Below, in pieces: positions 49,656 to 61,839 of a stretch of 64,000 bases of DNA. This stretch comes from Odiellus spinosus. Lineage: Eukaryota; Arthropoda; Arachnida; Opiliones; Phalangiidae. A model generated the notes under the pieces. That model searched no databases. It had not been told where the DNA came from and saw nothing but the letters and a program-made list of their open reading frames with translations. The position numbers and the translations under genes were made by a program. Location: assembly GCA_963920705.1 (NCBI GenBank), contig CAWUCO010000180.1, positions 62,001-126,000 on the forward strand. Reading direction: 5' to 3'. Position 1 is the first letter of the stretch, and each line of letters opens with the position of its first letter.

Positions 49656-50840
49656 ATCACCGCGGCGTATCTGCAGGGAACTCTTACCGAGGATATTTTT
49701 ATGGAACAACCAGAATATTTCAAAGAAGATGAAAGATAAGACTGGGTTTGTCATCTAAGAAAAAGTATTTACGGGCTAAAACAATCAGGACGGCAACGGA
49801 ATGAACATTTCGACAAATTCTTGAAGAAAACTGGATTGAAGAGATCCAAGGCAGATCCATGTATTTATTACAACTTGAAAAAGGAATCATAACAGGTGTA
49901 TACGTCGACGACACCTTAATTATAGCCAGAAATGATGATATCGCCGAAGAGTTCATTCAAACAATTCAAGGAACATTCGAAAGTAAAGAAGTAGAAGAAT
50001 CTAACCAAATACTTTCTATAAGTATAGAAAAGGAAGAAGATGGCTCCATAGATCTAAGGCAATCTGCTTATATAGAAGAGATATTGACAACTATCGGAAT
50101 ATGCAATTCCAAGGGAGTAAAAACCCCTTTAGATCCTGGCGTAAATTTACAAAAGACTTCGGACGAAGATTGGAAAGAAAAGGAAGCCGAAAGCAAAAGT
50201 ATACCCTACAGACAAGCAATAGGGAGCTTACTTTATCTTGCAGGAGCAACAAGACCCGCTGCAGCATTCTTGAGTCAATTCAACGAGCGCCCTACCAGAG
50301 AGCATTTGAACTGTGTCAAACACGTATTGCGTTATCTTCAACAGACGAAGGACTATAAATTGATCTACAGAAGAAGCTCAAATCAAAATCAAATAACCGC
50401 ATTTTCAGACGCCTATTGGGGAAGAGATCACGTGGATCGAAAATCTTAAAGCGGCTACGTATTTCTTCTGGGAAATACTGCAATATTATGGTGTAGTAAG
50501 AAGCAAAGAACGACAGCACTCTCGACGGTCGAGGCTGAGTATTTGGCAATGTGTGCCGCGGCTAAGAAGCTATGTGGCTTCGAAATCTTTTAATAGAAAT
50601 TGGAGTAAAGGATCTAGTTAGCGAACCTTACTCCAAAAACGTAGAAAATCAGGGAGCTATGTGCCTAGCTAAAAATCAAATTGCATCTGATCGTAGCATC
50701 TGATCGTAGCAAGCACATTGATCTGAGATATTACTTCCTGCGTGAAATGATAGAAGAGGAGAAAATATCGTTCCAATACGTTCGGTCAGACGCAAATTTA
50801 GCAGACATGCTAACCAAACTCTTGGGCGCATAACACATTA
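49656..50840 (+). pseudogene. Copia-2 reverse transcriptase second part and RNase H
   Basis: After the insertion the reading resumes with D-I-T-A-A-Y-L-Q-G and F-M-E-Q-P. SIYGLKQSGRQ-N and A-D-P-C-I-Y-Y follow, then the catalytic V-Y-V-D-D-T-L-I-I (near 49900) and S-I-P-Y-R-Q-A-I-G-S-L-L-Y-L. RNase H reads D-A-Y-W-G-R-D...D-R-K-S, then a stop, and continues [19 protein letters not shown] and the Q-G-A-M-C-L-A block with more stops. Confidence 0.9.
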
Positions 50841-50899
50841 AAGAACATTCCGAACAATTAGGACTTGATAAACAAAGTATCAAACCCGTCAAGGGGAAG

Positions 50900-51171
50900 T
50901 GTTAGAAGTTAATTTGTATATGCCGGGCTGTGAACTTTAAATATAGATGGCGTAACGATTATAACGCAGCGTGAAAAACTATGGTGTACCGCGTACCATT
51001 ACGTCATTATTCTCTATCTTTGTTGTCGGTAATGCGCACTTAGCGCAGTCGTGTATAATATAGGGTATAGTGAAGATGTTTATTTTATAGCTCATGCTTC
51101 TCTCTTCATTTACACATAAAATTATAACATCATGTAGGTGTTATTTTCAGTCGCATGATTGACCAGTAACA
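50900..51171 (+). repeat. Copia-2 3' LTR (candidate)
   Basis: It starts TGTTAGAAGTTAATTTG directly after the purine tract AAGGGGAAG (50891-50899) and ends CCAGTAACA, giving TGTTA...TAACA tips. The right limit is inferred from the tips and from where the neighbouring pseudogene resumes. Confidence 0.6.
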
Positions 51172-52950
51172 CTTCTTTATTACGCAGAAATATTTCGTGA
51201 TTGAGTGAGGAAGCGGTTGATACTATAACGGTATCCGCGGCGGATAGTGCTGGAACGACTATAATGAAGGCTTTCTTTAAATGCTTGTTTTTTTTTGTGT
51301 TTCCAAGAAACTCAAATTAGCTTTGCGACTTGACGAGGTTTTCCTGTACAACCACATATGAGGAAGATTTTGTTCTTCGAATATGTTCTTGATCTTTAGT
51401 TGAAGGAACTGACTCGTCGTCAATACAAGAGTTACGTCTGAACCATAATGAAAGAGTATGATTATTTCTCCGTAAGTAAATGGTCGCTGCCAAACAACTT
51501 TGTGTAGTAAAAATCCTCCGTCAAGTACAAAAATCATCTTGTCTTTTGGTAAGTAATACATTGGTCTCTCTACTTTATCCAGTTTTTTGAGATTTGATTT
51601 GATTACTTTACGTAGTTGACCGTCCACGAACAAGATGGCGGATACGAAGCCAGTTCATACTGGAAACAGTGTTCTAGCTCCTCAGATGTCTTATTTGGCA
51701 GACTATTAGAGACGAGTCGGGCCCCCGAATAAATCGGGTTTTTTCGACCCGACCCGAACCCGGGCACAAAATTAAAAAAAAATAGTCCGGGTCGGGTCGA
51801 TCGGGCTTTTATTTCGTGAAATTCATATCGGGTCGGGCTCATTTTCAATCGGGCCCGGGCCGGGTCGGGTTTTTTCTTCGGCTTAAAATATTCGGGTCGG
51901 GTTTTTTCTTTGCCTTAAAATATTCGGGTTGGGTCTAGTCAGCTATATTTTTCACGGGCGGGCTCTCATACTTAAGCTTGATTTTCGTGAGAGGGAGAAT
52001 TGAAGCGATTTCTTTAGGCGAGAGTCGCGACTCGCGAGATATATTTATGAAATAGCTCAACTCTAGTCTAATCTCTAAATACCATTTAGCTAGTAGCCTA
52101 GTATCTACAATTCTAGATATACCTCTAGCCCTAGCTCTTGGGCGCACGTCGCAGGAAAATGTCTTACTTCGTGGGAATTACGGCTTGTAAACCATCCCAT
52201 CCCCTACCCCACATTCCCACAGTGTGATGTGACCTGTGAGTGCAGTTCTCATTTTCCTCCTTGGCGTCGCCAGGGTATATTAAGGGGGATGGAATGGCGG
52301 CCACACGTTATAACGCGTGTCGTTCAAACTCAGCTTCTGCGTCCAATTCCCCCTTTTTTCGGGCTTGGCTGTTAATATATTTTCTAATGCGCGTCCTTTT
52401 TCGCGCATGCTACGTGACTCCTTGCTAGAGAAGGAGAGAGCAGACTAAAACATTTAAGCTAAGAGTCTAAGGCTAGATGATGTAAGTATGTCACGTGAGT
52501 GCGCACCAAAAAAAACGGCTAGCAACTTAGCATCTTAAAGAAGCGAGAGAGGAAACTACATCATCTTCAGACTTTTCATGGACTAGTCAGCGTCGTTGGT
52601 CGGGCCGGGTCGGAGTTTTTTTTATAATTTTTTTTTCGGGTCGGGCCGGGTCTGGTTTTTTTTTTAGAATTTTTTTTTCGGGTCGGGTCTTTAAAATGGT
52701 GGGCCCGACTCGTCTCTACAGACTATGCGATTGAATTGGATTTATTGGAATGGCTTCGTTGTTAATACGTTTGCTCTTTTTATTGACAAGTGCGAGCGTA
52801 TTAACTTTTAACATCTTTTACTTTCTACCATACAGTGTTGGTCACTAACGTATCGGCTATTTATTGAACTCTTTCGCAGTTAATATTTTCATCGTCTCCT
52901 CTTCCACTCCATGAAGAAATAAGATTTGCTCCAATTTCTGTATTACATGG
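51172..52950 (-). pseudogene. Second degraded copy of the HAFTG/HEEADT multicopy family, N-terminal part
   Basis: On the minus strand I read N-T-L-A-L-V-N-K (about 52800), then after a hAT-like insertion EELEHCFQYELASYPPS, L-F-V-D-G-Q-L-R-K, FVLDGGFLLHKVVW and Y-G-S-D-V-T-L-V. After a frameshift comes A-A-D-T-V-I-V-S-T-A-S-S-L (about 51230). These are the segments that precede the YDEIRL and HEEADT motifs of the copy at 8860-11311, so the two together cover most of the family. A frameshift near 51630, the 1012-bp insertion and truncation by Copia-2 at 51171 make it a pseudogene. Confidence 0.65.
51707..52718. mobile_element. hAT-like non-autonomous element, 1012 bp, GGGTCGGGTC-rich
   Basis: Perfect 18-bp terminal inverted repeats TAGAGACGAGTCGGGCCC are bracketed by the 8-bp duplication CAGACTAT (51699-51706, 52719-52726). 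Sub-terminal clusters of CGGGTCGGG words fill about 200 bp at each end. There is no transposase; frames at 51935-52147 and 52240-52428 are by-products. It splits the HAFTG-family pseudogene. The TAGAGAC tip is shared with the element at 13160-13950. Confidence 0.95.
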
Positions 52951-52965
52951 GGATGGTTGTTGAAC

Positions 52966-53424
52966 CATCAGGTTTGATTGTTAAGGGGGTGCTCCGTAAA
53001 CTAGTACACTACACCCCCGCCAATCCGTGCGGCTACATCATTTGTCCCTAAAGTGCCGCACGCGAAACCGTGCCCGGAACGGGAAACAAGGCCAAAAAGC
53101 GGGAATCGAAGAATCCCAGACCAGTGCACCCGCACACACGTGATGAGGCTAAGGCAGCAGAAGGAAAGGTATATGGCTTGGCGACCAGAACCCACACAGC
53201 AGTGCCATACGGCCCCAGTAATGTAACTGTGACCCAACAAGACCGACTCAAATTCAGAGGGAGCTGCCAGGGCCCAGTGCAGTCCCTGCGAGTCGGCCGG
53301 GTGTGGGCGAGACGGCCGTGTTCCAATTCGCGGAACTAGGACGGATCCTAGAACTCGGGCCCCCTCACCACGACAAGGATGGAACACTACCCCCACCCTG
53401 CGCACGGACAGGTGGGGGGAGGGG
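52966..53424 (-). mobile_element. GC-rich SINE-like element, 459 bp
   Basis: Target duplication GGTTGTTGAAC (52955-52965 and 53425-53435). On the minus strand it starts CCCCCTCCCCCCACCTGTCC and ends CAAACCTGATG, matching both ends of the 49-kb copy. It lacks the internally duplicated block of that copy. Confidence 0.88.
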
Positions 53425-53435
53425 GGTTGTTGAAC

Positions 53436-54654
53436 TAGTAAGAATTTTCTAAATCTTGACCATAACGTGCGCGTCTAGAGTCACTTAGATCTACGTGTTG
53501 CTCGCTGCTTACAACAAAGGTTTTACAGCATTATTTATATCAGAGCAAAATTTCATTGAAGTTATCCATTTGGCGAAAGAACTGTTAGAAAACTCCTACC
53601 ACTCGTTAGTCCGCCTGTAGACTAACACAGTCGACAAAGGAGTAAGACTTTCTAAGATGAACATTTTTTTCACTGTTCATTATCAGGAAAAATAAAATTC
53701 CTCCTATAATACGAAACTCGACCATGGCGTCCGTTTTTGTGGAAGTTCCACCCCCTTACAATAGGCAACTTTTTTTTCGTCATCAGCACCATGGATAGAT
53801 GTAATTTCCGTTGAGAGTTGCTTGTCTCTAATTTTGTCCGATCTTAACTTTTTTATTTTAAATGCACTGTACTATTCTGACGAAACTCGTGATCAGAAAA
53901 AGATATACAACCTTGGCAAATAAATTTTAATGAAAGAATGAAAAGTAATGATAGATTTTGATTTTTTATTTCTTCTATAAAACTAATCTGTAGTTTTTTT
54001 TTTTAAATTCTCTGACTGTAAACTCCAAAAAATAGTGATAACGAAAACTTACTTATGAATAAGATAATTGATGATTTGCGACTGTAATTGCGACCAAAAA
54101 TTGTAATTAGAATCTGATCGTTGAATACAAGTTATCCTTTACGGGCATCCTTACAATATCTTCAAATTAAAAATCAAAAAATCGCGATACGACACAGTAC
54201 TGATATTACGCAGTCTGAATAGGAAACAATAATGATGGGATGCAATCTAAATAGCACATAATCTTTATGTATACAATCTCAAATGGACCCAATATCGATA
54301 GTGAACTCGAAAGCCCGGTCTAATAGCGTAAATAAGTACACAAAATTTGAATTTCATGGATCTTTTAAAACAGATTCGTTATTTGTCATTTTTAAACTAC
54401 ATTTTTGCAATATCAATCTTGGATTTTGAAGCATATATATTTTCAATGCTTATGTTTAAAAAAGTTAATTTTTGAATTATATGTTTTAAAGACTTTAAAA
54501 ACAGTATATTTTATTTATTTTAAACCGGTTTAAACCATGTGATATAATCAGGACTGGCTAGTTATTGAGAACCCCTCATTGTGTTCTCCTGGTTCAAGAA
54601 ATTTTTCAGCTTTCCATGACCATTTTTTCAATTAGCGATTCAATATTGTAAAAT
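53436..54654. other. AT-rich stretch, no supported gene
   Basis: The first 200 bp may still be N-terminal remnant of the HAFTG-family pseudogene on the minus strand. Nothing else is seen. Confidence 0.5.
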
Positions 54655-55715
54655 ATAGTTTAATTTATTTAATCCCTTCAACTCGCTTGTCCCTCTTGTA
54701 ACTTTTTATGTTAGGTTAGTTAACCTCACGAGCTTGCCCACCCCTTTAAATAGTTATTTCATTGGGCTAGCACATCCATCTCGTATCATCATGGTCGCCG
54801 TAGCTACGGCCTAGGTCGCTTGGCGGAATAGTAATCCCATGGCATGCCTTCGTTTAAAAAGGATTCTCGTCCAAATTCTTCCGCTTTCGATATTAGAATA
54901 GCTTTTGTACATATTATATGAAAGCATTGTATAATTTATTACCAATAGGGTACTAATTATCTCCGAAGATTTACTAATACAGGTTTTCATAAGTCAAATA
55001 GTGGAAAATATCGCTAAGCCTCGTTCACCGTAGCTTAGGCTGCTCCGCTGGCCGCTGCCTAGGCCGCTAGGCGCTCTTTCCGCGAGGCGGCCTCCCACGT
55101 GACGCTTTTCGGTTTGAATTCGGTCGTATGTGTGAACCAAACGAAAATCTTGACGCAGAGGCTCTGCGTAAGAGCTTTTTTTGACACAGAGCTAACGTTT
55201 TCGGTAGTCATTTTCGGTCAAGTGGGAACCTAGCTTTAAAATTGGATTGAATTATTATTATTATTATTATTATCTCATTGTTAATTACTCAGCTTTACAC
55301 GGTGATATTGTGGCGGAGGAATTCACCCCAAGCCATTCCTTGTAGGAAAGGCTGGATATGTGGCAGCATTGGAGGATCACGCTTTTCTGCATATTCTTCA
55401 AAAGGTAAGTACTTAAGCCCAGTTTTTCTCGATTAGGTTTTGGGTTTCTGGAAACAACCCCAGTTGCTGAAATCTTAATCGGGATTGTACGGACTTATTT
55501 TTGCTTCCAAATACGTTGAATTTCTATACATAAATTGCTATATTTATTTATTTTGTCAGTTTGTTTTCTGTATATTTTGGATCAACGGGACCGCGTTATC
55601 AATTAGGGTGGTGTGCCCAGAAAGTTTGTCAACCAAAATGATATCTGTATTGTATTGTCTGTAATAAAAGGTTTATCCCAATAGAGCGTGGTACATTTGG
55701 ATTCAAGAACTGAGG

Positions 55716-57176
55716 CAGGGGCGTAGGAACGTTTTTCAGATTGGAGGGGGCAAAATCCGCAAATGTGATAATTTTTTTGGGAGGGGGGCAAATAACATAA
55801 TTTTCTTTTTACACTAAAAGGTATTTTCATTTTTCAAATACATACGTCCTAGTCCTACCCAAAAGTATTGTACAGCCCCAAGTATTGAAGAATTCTTTTC
55901 AAATCTCTAGAGTAGAGACAGCTACTCCATGGTTCAAAATAAACAGTTTATTAAATAAACGTTTTCAGGAGGGCTTTCGGACGTATATTTGTTATTTTTG
56001 TAAATTTTGTAATGTTTGAGTAGAATGGGATTGAAATGGGAGTCGCTACTTGTTGAGGTTTAATTAAGCCATCGAGATATCGGAAGCAATAATAAAAACT
56101 GATTAACATGATAATTGTTTATTAGCGAAATTATTCGAACAACGCGATTACATATCGAACTAGAGAGTGCAGTAAAAATAAACATTAATAACAATGTATA
56201 AATATACAAAATAAAAAACATTATCTAATGTAAAGAAAAAATAAACGGACGAAGGTAAATTAATTTTTTTTAATAAGATCTCGTTATCTAATGTAAAGAA
56301 AAAATAAACGGACGAAGGTAAATTTTTTTTTAATAAGATCTCGTTATCACTCGAACTTCAACACTACTCTAGCTGGTCCGAAAGCTCTCATATCCATTTA
56401 ATAAACAGTTTCTTTTAATTATGCAGTAGCTGACTCTTTAATTTTTTGGTTATTATTATTATACGTTATTCACCATGGTCAAGCTGGTCAACAAATTTTG
56501 TGTAAAGGCCCATGCATTGTATTTACCTTCATATTTGATTTTATGTCCGCAATATACTCCGCCAGTTTTCTTTTTTAGACGCTACTTAAGTTAAAACGTT
56601 AACGTATAGAATTCTCACAACAGCCCAACGGCCAGTCTAGTCAGGGCTGAGGTTCGGGAGTTTGTTTTTAACATTTAATTTTAGTTTTGGTCCTTAAGTT
56701 TTTGAAGTATACTTTTTGTTCTATTTTAAGCGATTAAAGCGAAGCGTGGGAAAATCTGTTTATTATATTTTGACAACTTTAAAGACTAACCTTAGTAGTT
56801 TTTCCGCGGTCTTAGCCGATGAGTAGCCAACTCTTTATACTACGGTGTTTTTTAATAACAGTAAAAAAATTTTATATGAGCATAATGAACTAGGTCTAGT
56901 AGTATCCAAAGAAATGCATGTTTAGAGCTACACGATTTTGATATAAATTATTTCTACCAATATAGGATAATTAGAACTATTTTTTAAATAATTATTGGGT
57001 GTTTATCAGAGAAAATGTTTTACTCCACAAAATCTAAACATTTCGGAGGAGCAGTCTATAAGTTTTGGAGAGGGCAATCTAAACATTTTGCAGGGGGCAA
57101 GTTCGACATTGCAGGGGGCAAAGGAATTTATTGCAGGGGGCAAGATTGGCATTGCCCCCTAGTTGTTACGCCCCTG
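55716..57176. mobile_element. hAT-like element, arm 2 copy
   Basis: Counterpart of 17538-18979 with the same 8-bp duplication (AACTGAGG at 55708-55715 and 57177-57184 on this strand). It was therefore inserted before the arms were duplicated. Confidence 0.88.
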
Positions 57177-57232
57177 AACTGAGGCGGGATCGTATTTCTA
57201 TTAAGCGGGAGTCGATGATATAAGTGCATGCT

Positions 57233-57609
57233 GAAGCCGATGAAACCCTCCTTTGAAGTCTATTACTCCCGGGTCTTGTCTACCCATCTCGGTATGGGTT
57301 AGTCTCAAAAATCGCGATTCGTACGCCTCCGAAGGGTAGATATTTTCGGAGCGGGAGTTCGTCCAGCGAATATCTCTAGCAATTTTGGAGTTCGTCAACC
57401 AAACGTCGTCGTATGTGGAAAGAGAGAATTTCCAATTTTCCGTGGACAGGGGTATGAAGTAGGACCCCTCCGATCTCGTAAAATTGGGAACCTAATTAGA
57501 ATTTTTCTTTAGAAAAATTCTGTTATCTGTGGCTCTAGTTTTCCGTAGACGGTGAGCAGCTCCTTTGTTTGGGCTGTATTGACTCCAAAGGGGAAATAAC
57601 ATAGGCTTC
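57233..57609. mobile_element. GAAGCC-family element (copy 4)
   Basis: Complete copy from GAAGCCGATGAAACCCTCC to AAATAACATAGGCTTC. It carries an extra CGGTGAGCAGCTCCTTTG word near 57550 not present in copies 2 and 3. Confidence 0.75.
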
Positions 57610-57632
57610 CAAGATCCGAGATTCTTGTACAT

Positions 57633-57807
57633 TAGCTACGTTCACACTTGACACTTTGGAACCGTTTTCAAACCGTTTCGAATGTTCAAATCGACTTTTT
57701 AAGATTTTAATTTTTCTTCTTGATCAAAGATCTACAAAGGTGACCCCAAAATTTTATCATTTGACCTTTCCAAAACGGTTTCAAAGTCTGTAGTGTGAAC
57801 GTAGCTA
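57633..57807. mobile_element. TAGCTACG MITE, arm 2 copy
   Basis: Same terminal inverted repeats as 16919-17103, about ten bases shorter. Confidence 0.7.
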
Positions 57808-60253
57808 TAATGGAAGCTCAAATTTCATGGGATAACCCTTGACGCTTTTTTTGGTACACTTTTAAGTTCAGTGTGTCTGTACCTAGAGTCGTCGATCGGA
57901 AAGGCCGATCACTAATTTGGAATATCTTTGTTTTCTTTTTTTGAGTGATTTAGTTTAATTTTATGTCGATGTGTGTGCTTTTGACCTTTTTTTCCAAAAT
58001 AAGGCTATAATATAAAGTAAAATTAATTTTAAATCTATGATATACATAATAGTCACTCGTTTTGCACGCGTTGAAATTACGGTTGCTTCTAGCTAGTGCA
58101 TAAACGGCCATAGAGTATTTGCACTGCACGCTTAGACAGCCCGCTTAGGCAAAAAAGGCTATATCTTCAAGCTCTATCATTGCTATGACGCTAAGCTCGT
58201 ACGCGTTGAAATTCCGTATGGTTCCAGCTCTAGCTTATAAACTCCATACAAGCTGCTGAAAAGCGACCGTTCACTATATTTATTCTGGGATAGAGAATCA
58301 GAAAACACACCCCTTTACCTTTATACCCGCTGAATTTCGGAAGTGAAATAAGCGGGAGAGTATAGTGAAAAGAGAGAAAGAGACGCCATAAAATGTTTCA
58401 TCGGTTAGTTTAGTAAAACTACTATATCTTTAACAAAAGACGAATATGGTAATTATTTTTGTTTTATTTATATTTGGAATGTGCTACTTGTATTTTTATT
58501 TCCGATTTGGACTTAAATATTAACTAAATGAGCTGTTATAAATTATAATCCAAGGCTTAGTGGGACCATCTCTTCAACGTGGACCTTTTTAGGTCAGGTT
58601 TTACTCGATAGATATCACTAATCTCTCCGCCGACAGCCCTCGTTGTTCAGAATTACATTTTAAATCCAGCGATCTCCCCCTTTCTTCCCCCTTCCTTCCC
58701 CCTCCCTCCTTCATTTTGTTTTACTGCCACGACAGATAATTTCGAAACAACACCGTTGGTAATTACGATATTTTTACCCTCGGTAAGAATTTTATTTCTA
58801 TTGACACGGTAGATAGTTGTGCCACGCAACGATAAATTCGATTACGAAATTGAATTCATTTACTTTATATATATGGCATGTCCATGTAATTGTTTCTTCT
58901 TTTCGCACTCCAGCCGCGGCTCTCGATCGTGGCCTAATGTAAGCGGTTCCGTCAGAATTTATTAGTACACGTTCGGAGACAATTTTTTTATTCCACGAGT
59001 CGAACCGTTCTATTCTTTTTATATCGAATTACTTTTTGCGTTTCCTTTTCTCCTTTTGTGGGAAAAGTCACGCGTGTGTTTGCGCTATATTGAACCACCC
59101 CTTTCATTTTATTTTCAATATCAGTAGTAAATGGACCTAGTGACATTTCCTGCACTTCAGTATATTGGCGAGTGTTGGTTAAAGTTTTAACCTTTTACTA
59201 TAACTATAGCCTAGTTTATATATGAATATAATTTAATTGTAATTGCACTTTTTGGTTTAGAGTAAATAGACCACGCGATATGTTTATATTTCAGAAGGCG
59301 AGTCAGAGTTTTCGAGAAAAAAATTTTCACTCTATTTTTGGGAGAGCAGCCGCGGAACAGTTGATTTTCGTTGATCTGATTCCGATTGGATAAAATATTT
59401 TTAAAAGATACGTTACACTGCTCCATTTATGATTAGTTATCTAATCAAACTATCTGCGAGAAAAGGATAGTCGTTTCTATTTGCCAGTCAACTGTGAAAC
59501 GCTATTTTAAATGAATAGTAGCGTAGAATTAGATCTATTGTCAAGTAAATGCGTATTATTTCACCTAAAATAATAGACTTATAATTAAATTGTCAGTTAT
59601 CCGTTTGAGTATAGGTTAACCGGTAAATATCTGGTCAAAAAGGTGGAATCAGTTTGAATAGATAACTCGGAAAAATAGTTAAAAAGATATTCAATAAAAA
59701 ATGATGTAATTTATCCGTTTATTTGCGCAATATCTGGTACGCGTAACAGATAATGTGTCCTATAAAGATGTTGGATCACTGTTCGAATTAAGGCCCACAT
59801 TTTTCCGTCCTACCTAACAACTGGAATTACCTTGGCCATATCGAAGACCTCCCTGTGGTAAACATCAGTTGGAGTTTCGTTCCGTTAACTCTACTTCAAT
59901 GGTAGAATGACTACCATGTAAGAGGAAGGTTCTAGGATTAACACGGCCACGGGTGAGTTCAGTTAACACTACTGTATGCTCAAGATCGATCGAGGGCAAA
60001 ATCGAGGAGAATCGGGGCACTTCGCGAGTGGCCTTATGAAATTCGCCATTAGTGAAATATACTCTGAAATAATTCCTAATAGAGTTAACACTTACAATAA
60101 ACCTATTGTAACAGATAAATGTTGATTTCAGAGAAAAGCAGCTACACCATAGATTAAAATTGTAGCTCTTTCTAAAGGTTAATAGTAATATGAGAAAATG
60201 GTAAACTTCGAACTCAATGAACAAAATATGCCAACTTAAAATAAATAGCCGTG

Positions 60254-61042
60254 CAGACACCTGCACATGCCGACTTTTGAGGCCCGAGCCGAGCCCGGGG
60301 TATAGCAATGAAAAAGGCCCGAAACACACCCGGCATGATTGGAATTGCGGAATTGTAGGCCCGGTCCGGCCAGGCCCGATTAGAAAATCTGAGGTTATAG
60401 GCCCGGTCCGATTGGTATTTTTGGATTTGAAGCCCGGTCCGGCCCTGCCCGATTGGAATTGCGGAGTTGTAGGCCCGGTCCGGCCTAGGCCCGAAAAATA
60501 AATGTGGCTTACGTAAAACAAAACTAAAACTATATGAGGCTAGGAATAGAAACTTCTAGTCTAGGGGGAAAGAAACTGAGTGAGACAGAATGAGAACAGC
60601 GGGGGAGGGCCCCGCGTAAATTTGGTGAACTTTATAGGTGTAGGAGTAGTAGAGCGAGAGCCGAGAGGCTTTGGCGTGGGAACATGGGAAGTTGGACTGT
60701 TAGTCAACTAGGAACAAAATAACCAAATTAAGCGCAGTTGACAGTTGGTATCTTTTTCATATCATCAAAACATAAATGAATTGAATTCGTGTATTATTAA
60801 TTAATTATACAAATAGTTTGTCCCAATGTCACATTTGTTGTTATAAGCTGATATGCTTTGATGTAAAGGGGAAACCGTCCAAGCCCAACCCGGCCCAGCC
60901 CGAGTTTTGAAATCAAAATTAAAGAACGACCCGACCCGTTAAATAAAAAAATTATGAAGCCCGGCCCGGCCTGGTAAATTTAAAAATTTTAAAAGCCCGG
61001 CCTGGTCCGCTCCGATTGGACCGGACATCGGGCAGGTCTCTA
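60254..61042. mobile_element. GGGCCGG hAT-like element, arm 2 copy
   Basis: Counterpart of 13160-13950, with the same 8-bp duplication read as TAGCCGTG on this strand (60246-60253, 61043-61050). Confidence 0.85.
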
Positions 61043-61576
61043 TAGCCGTGAAAAGAAATTCCGATATAAAAAATAACATGCCTTTCTGACGCTAAATTTG
61101 TTTAAAGGGACACATGGAGTTAAAAAATGAAGAGTCTTAGAATTTGTTTTAGGAATCACCGTGTCAAATAACGTATTCGTCATTTTTTCACAATTTTTCT
61201 GAAGTTTGGTTAAGTTTGAATGTAAGTGAAGTATAAATTCGGGCCAATCACATTATTGCAGCCTTCAAAAGCGCTTGTAATGCCCTAATATTAAAATCCT
61301 TATTCTATGAGAAAGTTAACGTTCATTGTAAATATTTAAAAAACACCTCAACCACGAAATATTACAGCGTTATAAATAATCTGGTAAAAACGTCGCTAGA
61401 TGGTGCTAGCGACGCCTTTACAAAACATATATGTACCGTCTGTTGAAGGCAGGAACCGTTGGGTTCATTTGATTGCTTCGAATTTCTACTTCACTTAGAT
61501 TCAAACTTGTTACGCCCCTGAACTGAGGCGGGATCGTATTTCTAATAAGCGGGAGTCGATGATATAAGTACATGCT

Positions 61577-61808
61577 GAAGCCTATGAAACCCTCCTTTGA
61601 AGTCTATTACTCCCGGGTCTTGTGTACCCCTCTCTGTATGGGTTATTTTCAAAAAGCGCGATTCGTACGCCTCCTAACGGCAGATATATTCGGAGCGGGA
61701 GTTCGTCGAGCGAATCTCTAGCAGCCTTGGAGTTCGTCAAAAAAAAAAAAAAAAAAACGTCGTCGTTCGTGGAGAGAGAGAATTTAAAATTTTCCGTAGA
61801 CAGGGGGC
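61577..61808. mobile_element. GAAGCC-family element (copy 5, truncated)
   Basis: It starts GAAGCCTATGAAACCCTCC and breaks off after TCCGTAGACAGGGGGCAT. A poly-A run of 19 lies at 61740, matching the poly-T of copy 1. Confidence 0.7.
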
Positions 61809-61839
61809 ATCGAGGGGTCGGACATTTCTAAAAAAAACG

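Larger units (their letters stand above)
47330..51171 (+). mobile_element. Second Copia-type retrotransposon (Copia-2), 5'-truncated, dead, with SINE-like insertion
   Basis: The order is gag-pre-integrase, integrase, RT and RNase H, then a candidate 3' LTR: Copia order, with integrase before RT. It lacks gag, protease and a 5' LTR. Integrase, RT and RNase H contain stops or frameshifts, and RT is split at 49066 by a 575-bp insertion. Its right end appears to abut the second HAFTG-family pseudogene, suggesting that it inserted into it. Confidence 0.9.
54655..61810. repeat. Arm 2 of the 7-kb inverted duplication
   Basis: Reverse-complement counterpart of 12430-20065, collinear throughout. It differs from arm 1 by lacking the extra GAAGCC copy (arm 1 15803-16200), by a 75-bp tandem duplication of ATCTCGTTATCTAATGTAAAG type at 56210-56345, and by a swapped junction at 61509. 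The 218-codon minus frame at 59865-60521 is a chimera of hAT-like and arm sequence. Confidence 0.9.

Noticed and set aside
49001-49723. Several GC-rich frames near 49.0-49.7 kb
   Set aside because: They lie in the SINE-like insertion and have no conserved protein reading among its copies.
59865-60521. 218-codon minus frame, with a relative at 13686-14339
   Set aside because: It runs through the border of a hAT-like insertion and its target duplication into unrelated sequence. A shared open stretch in two recent duplicates is not evidence of coding.
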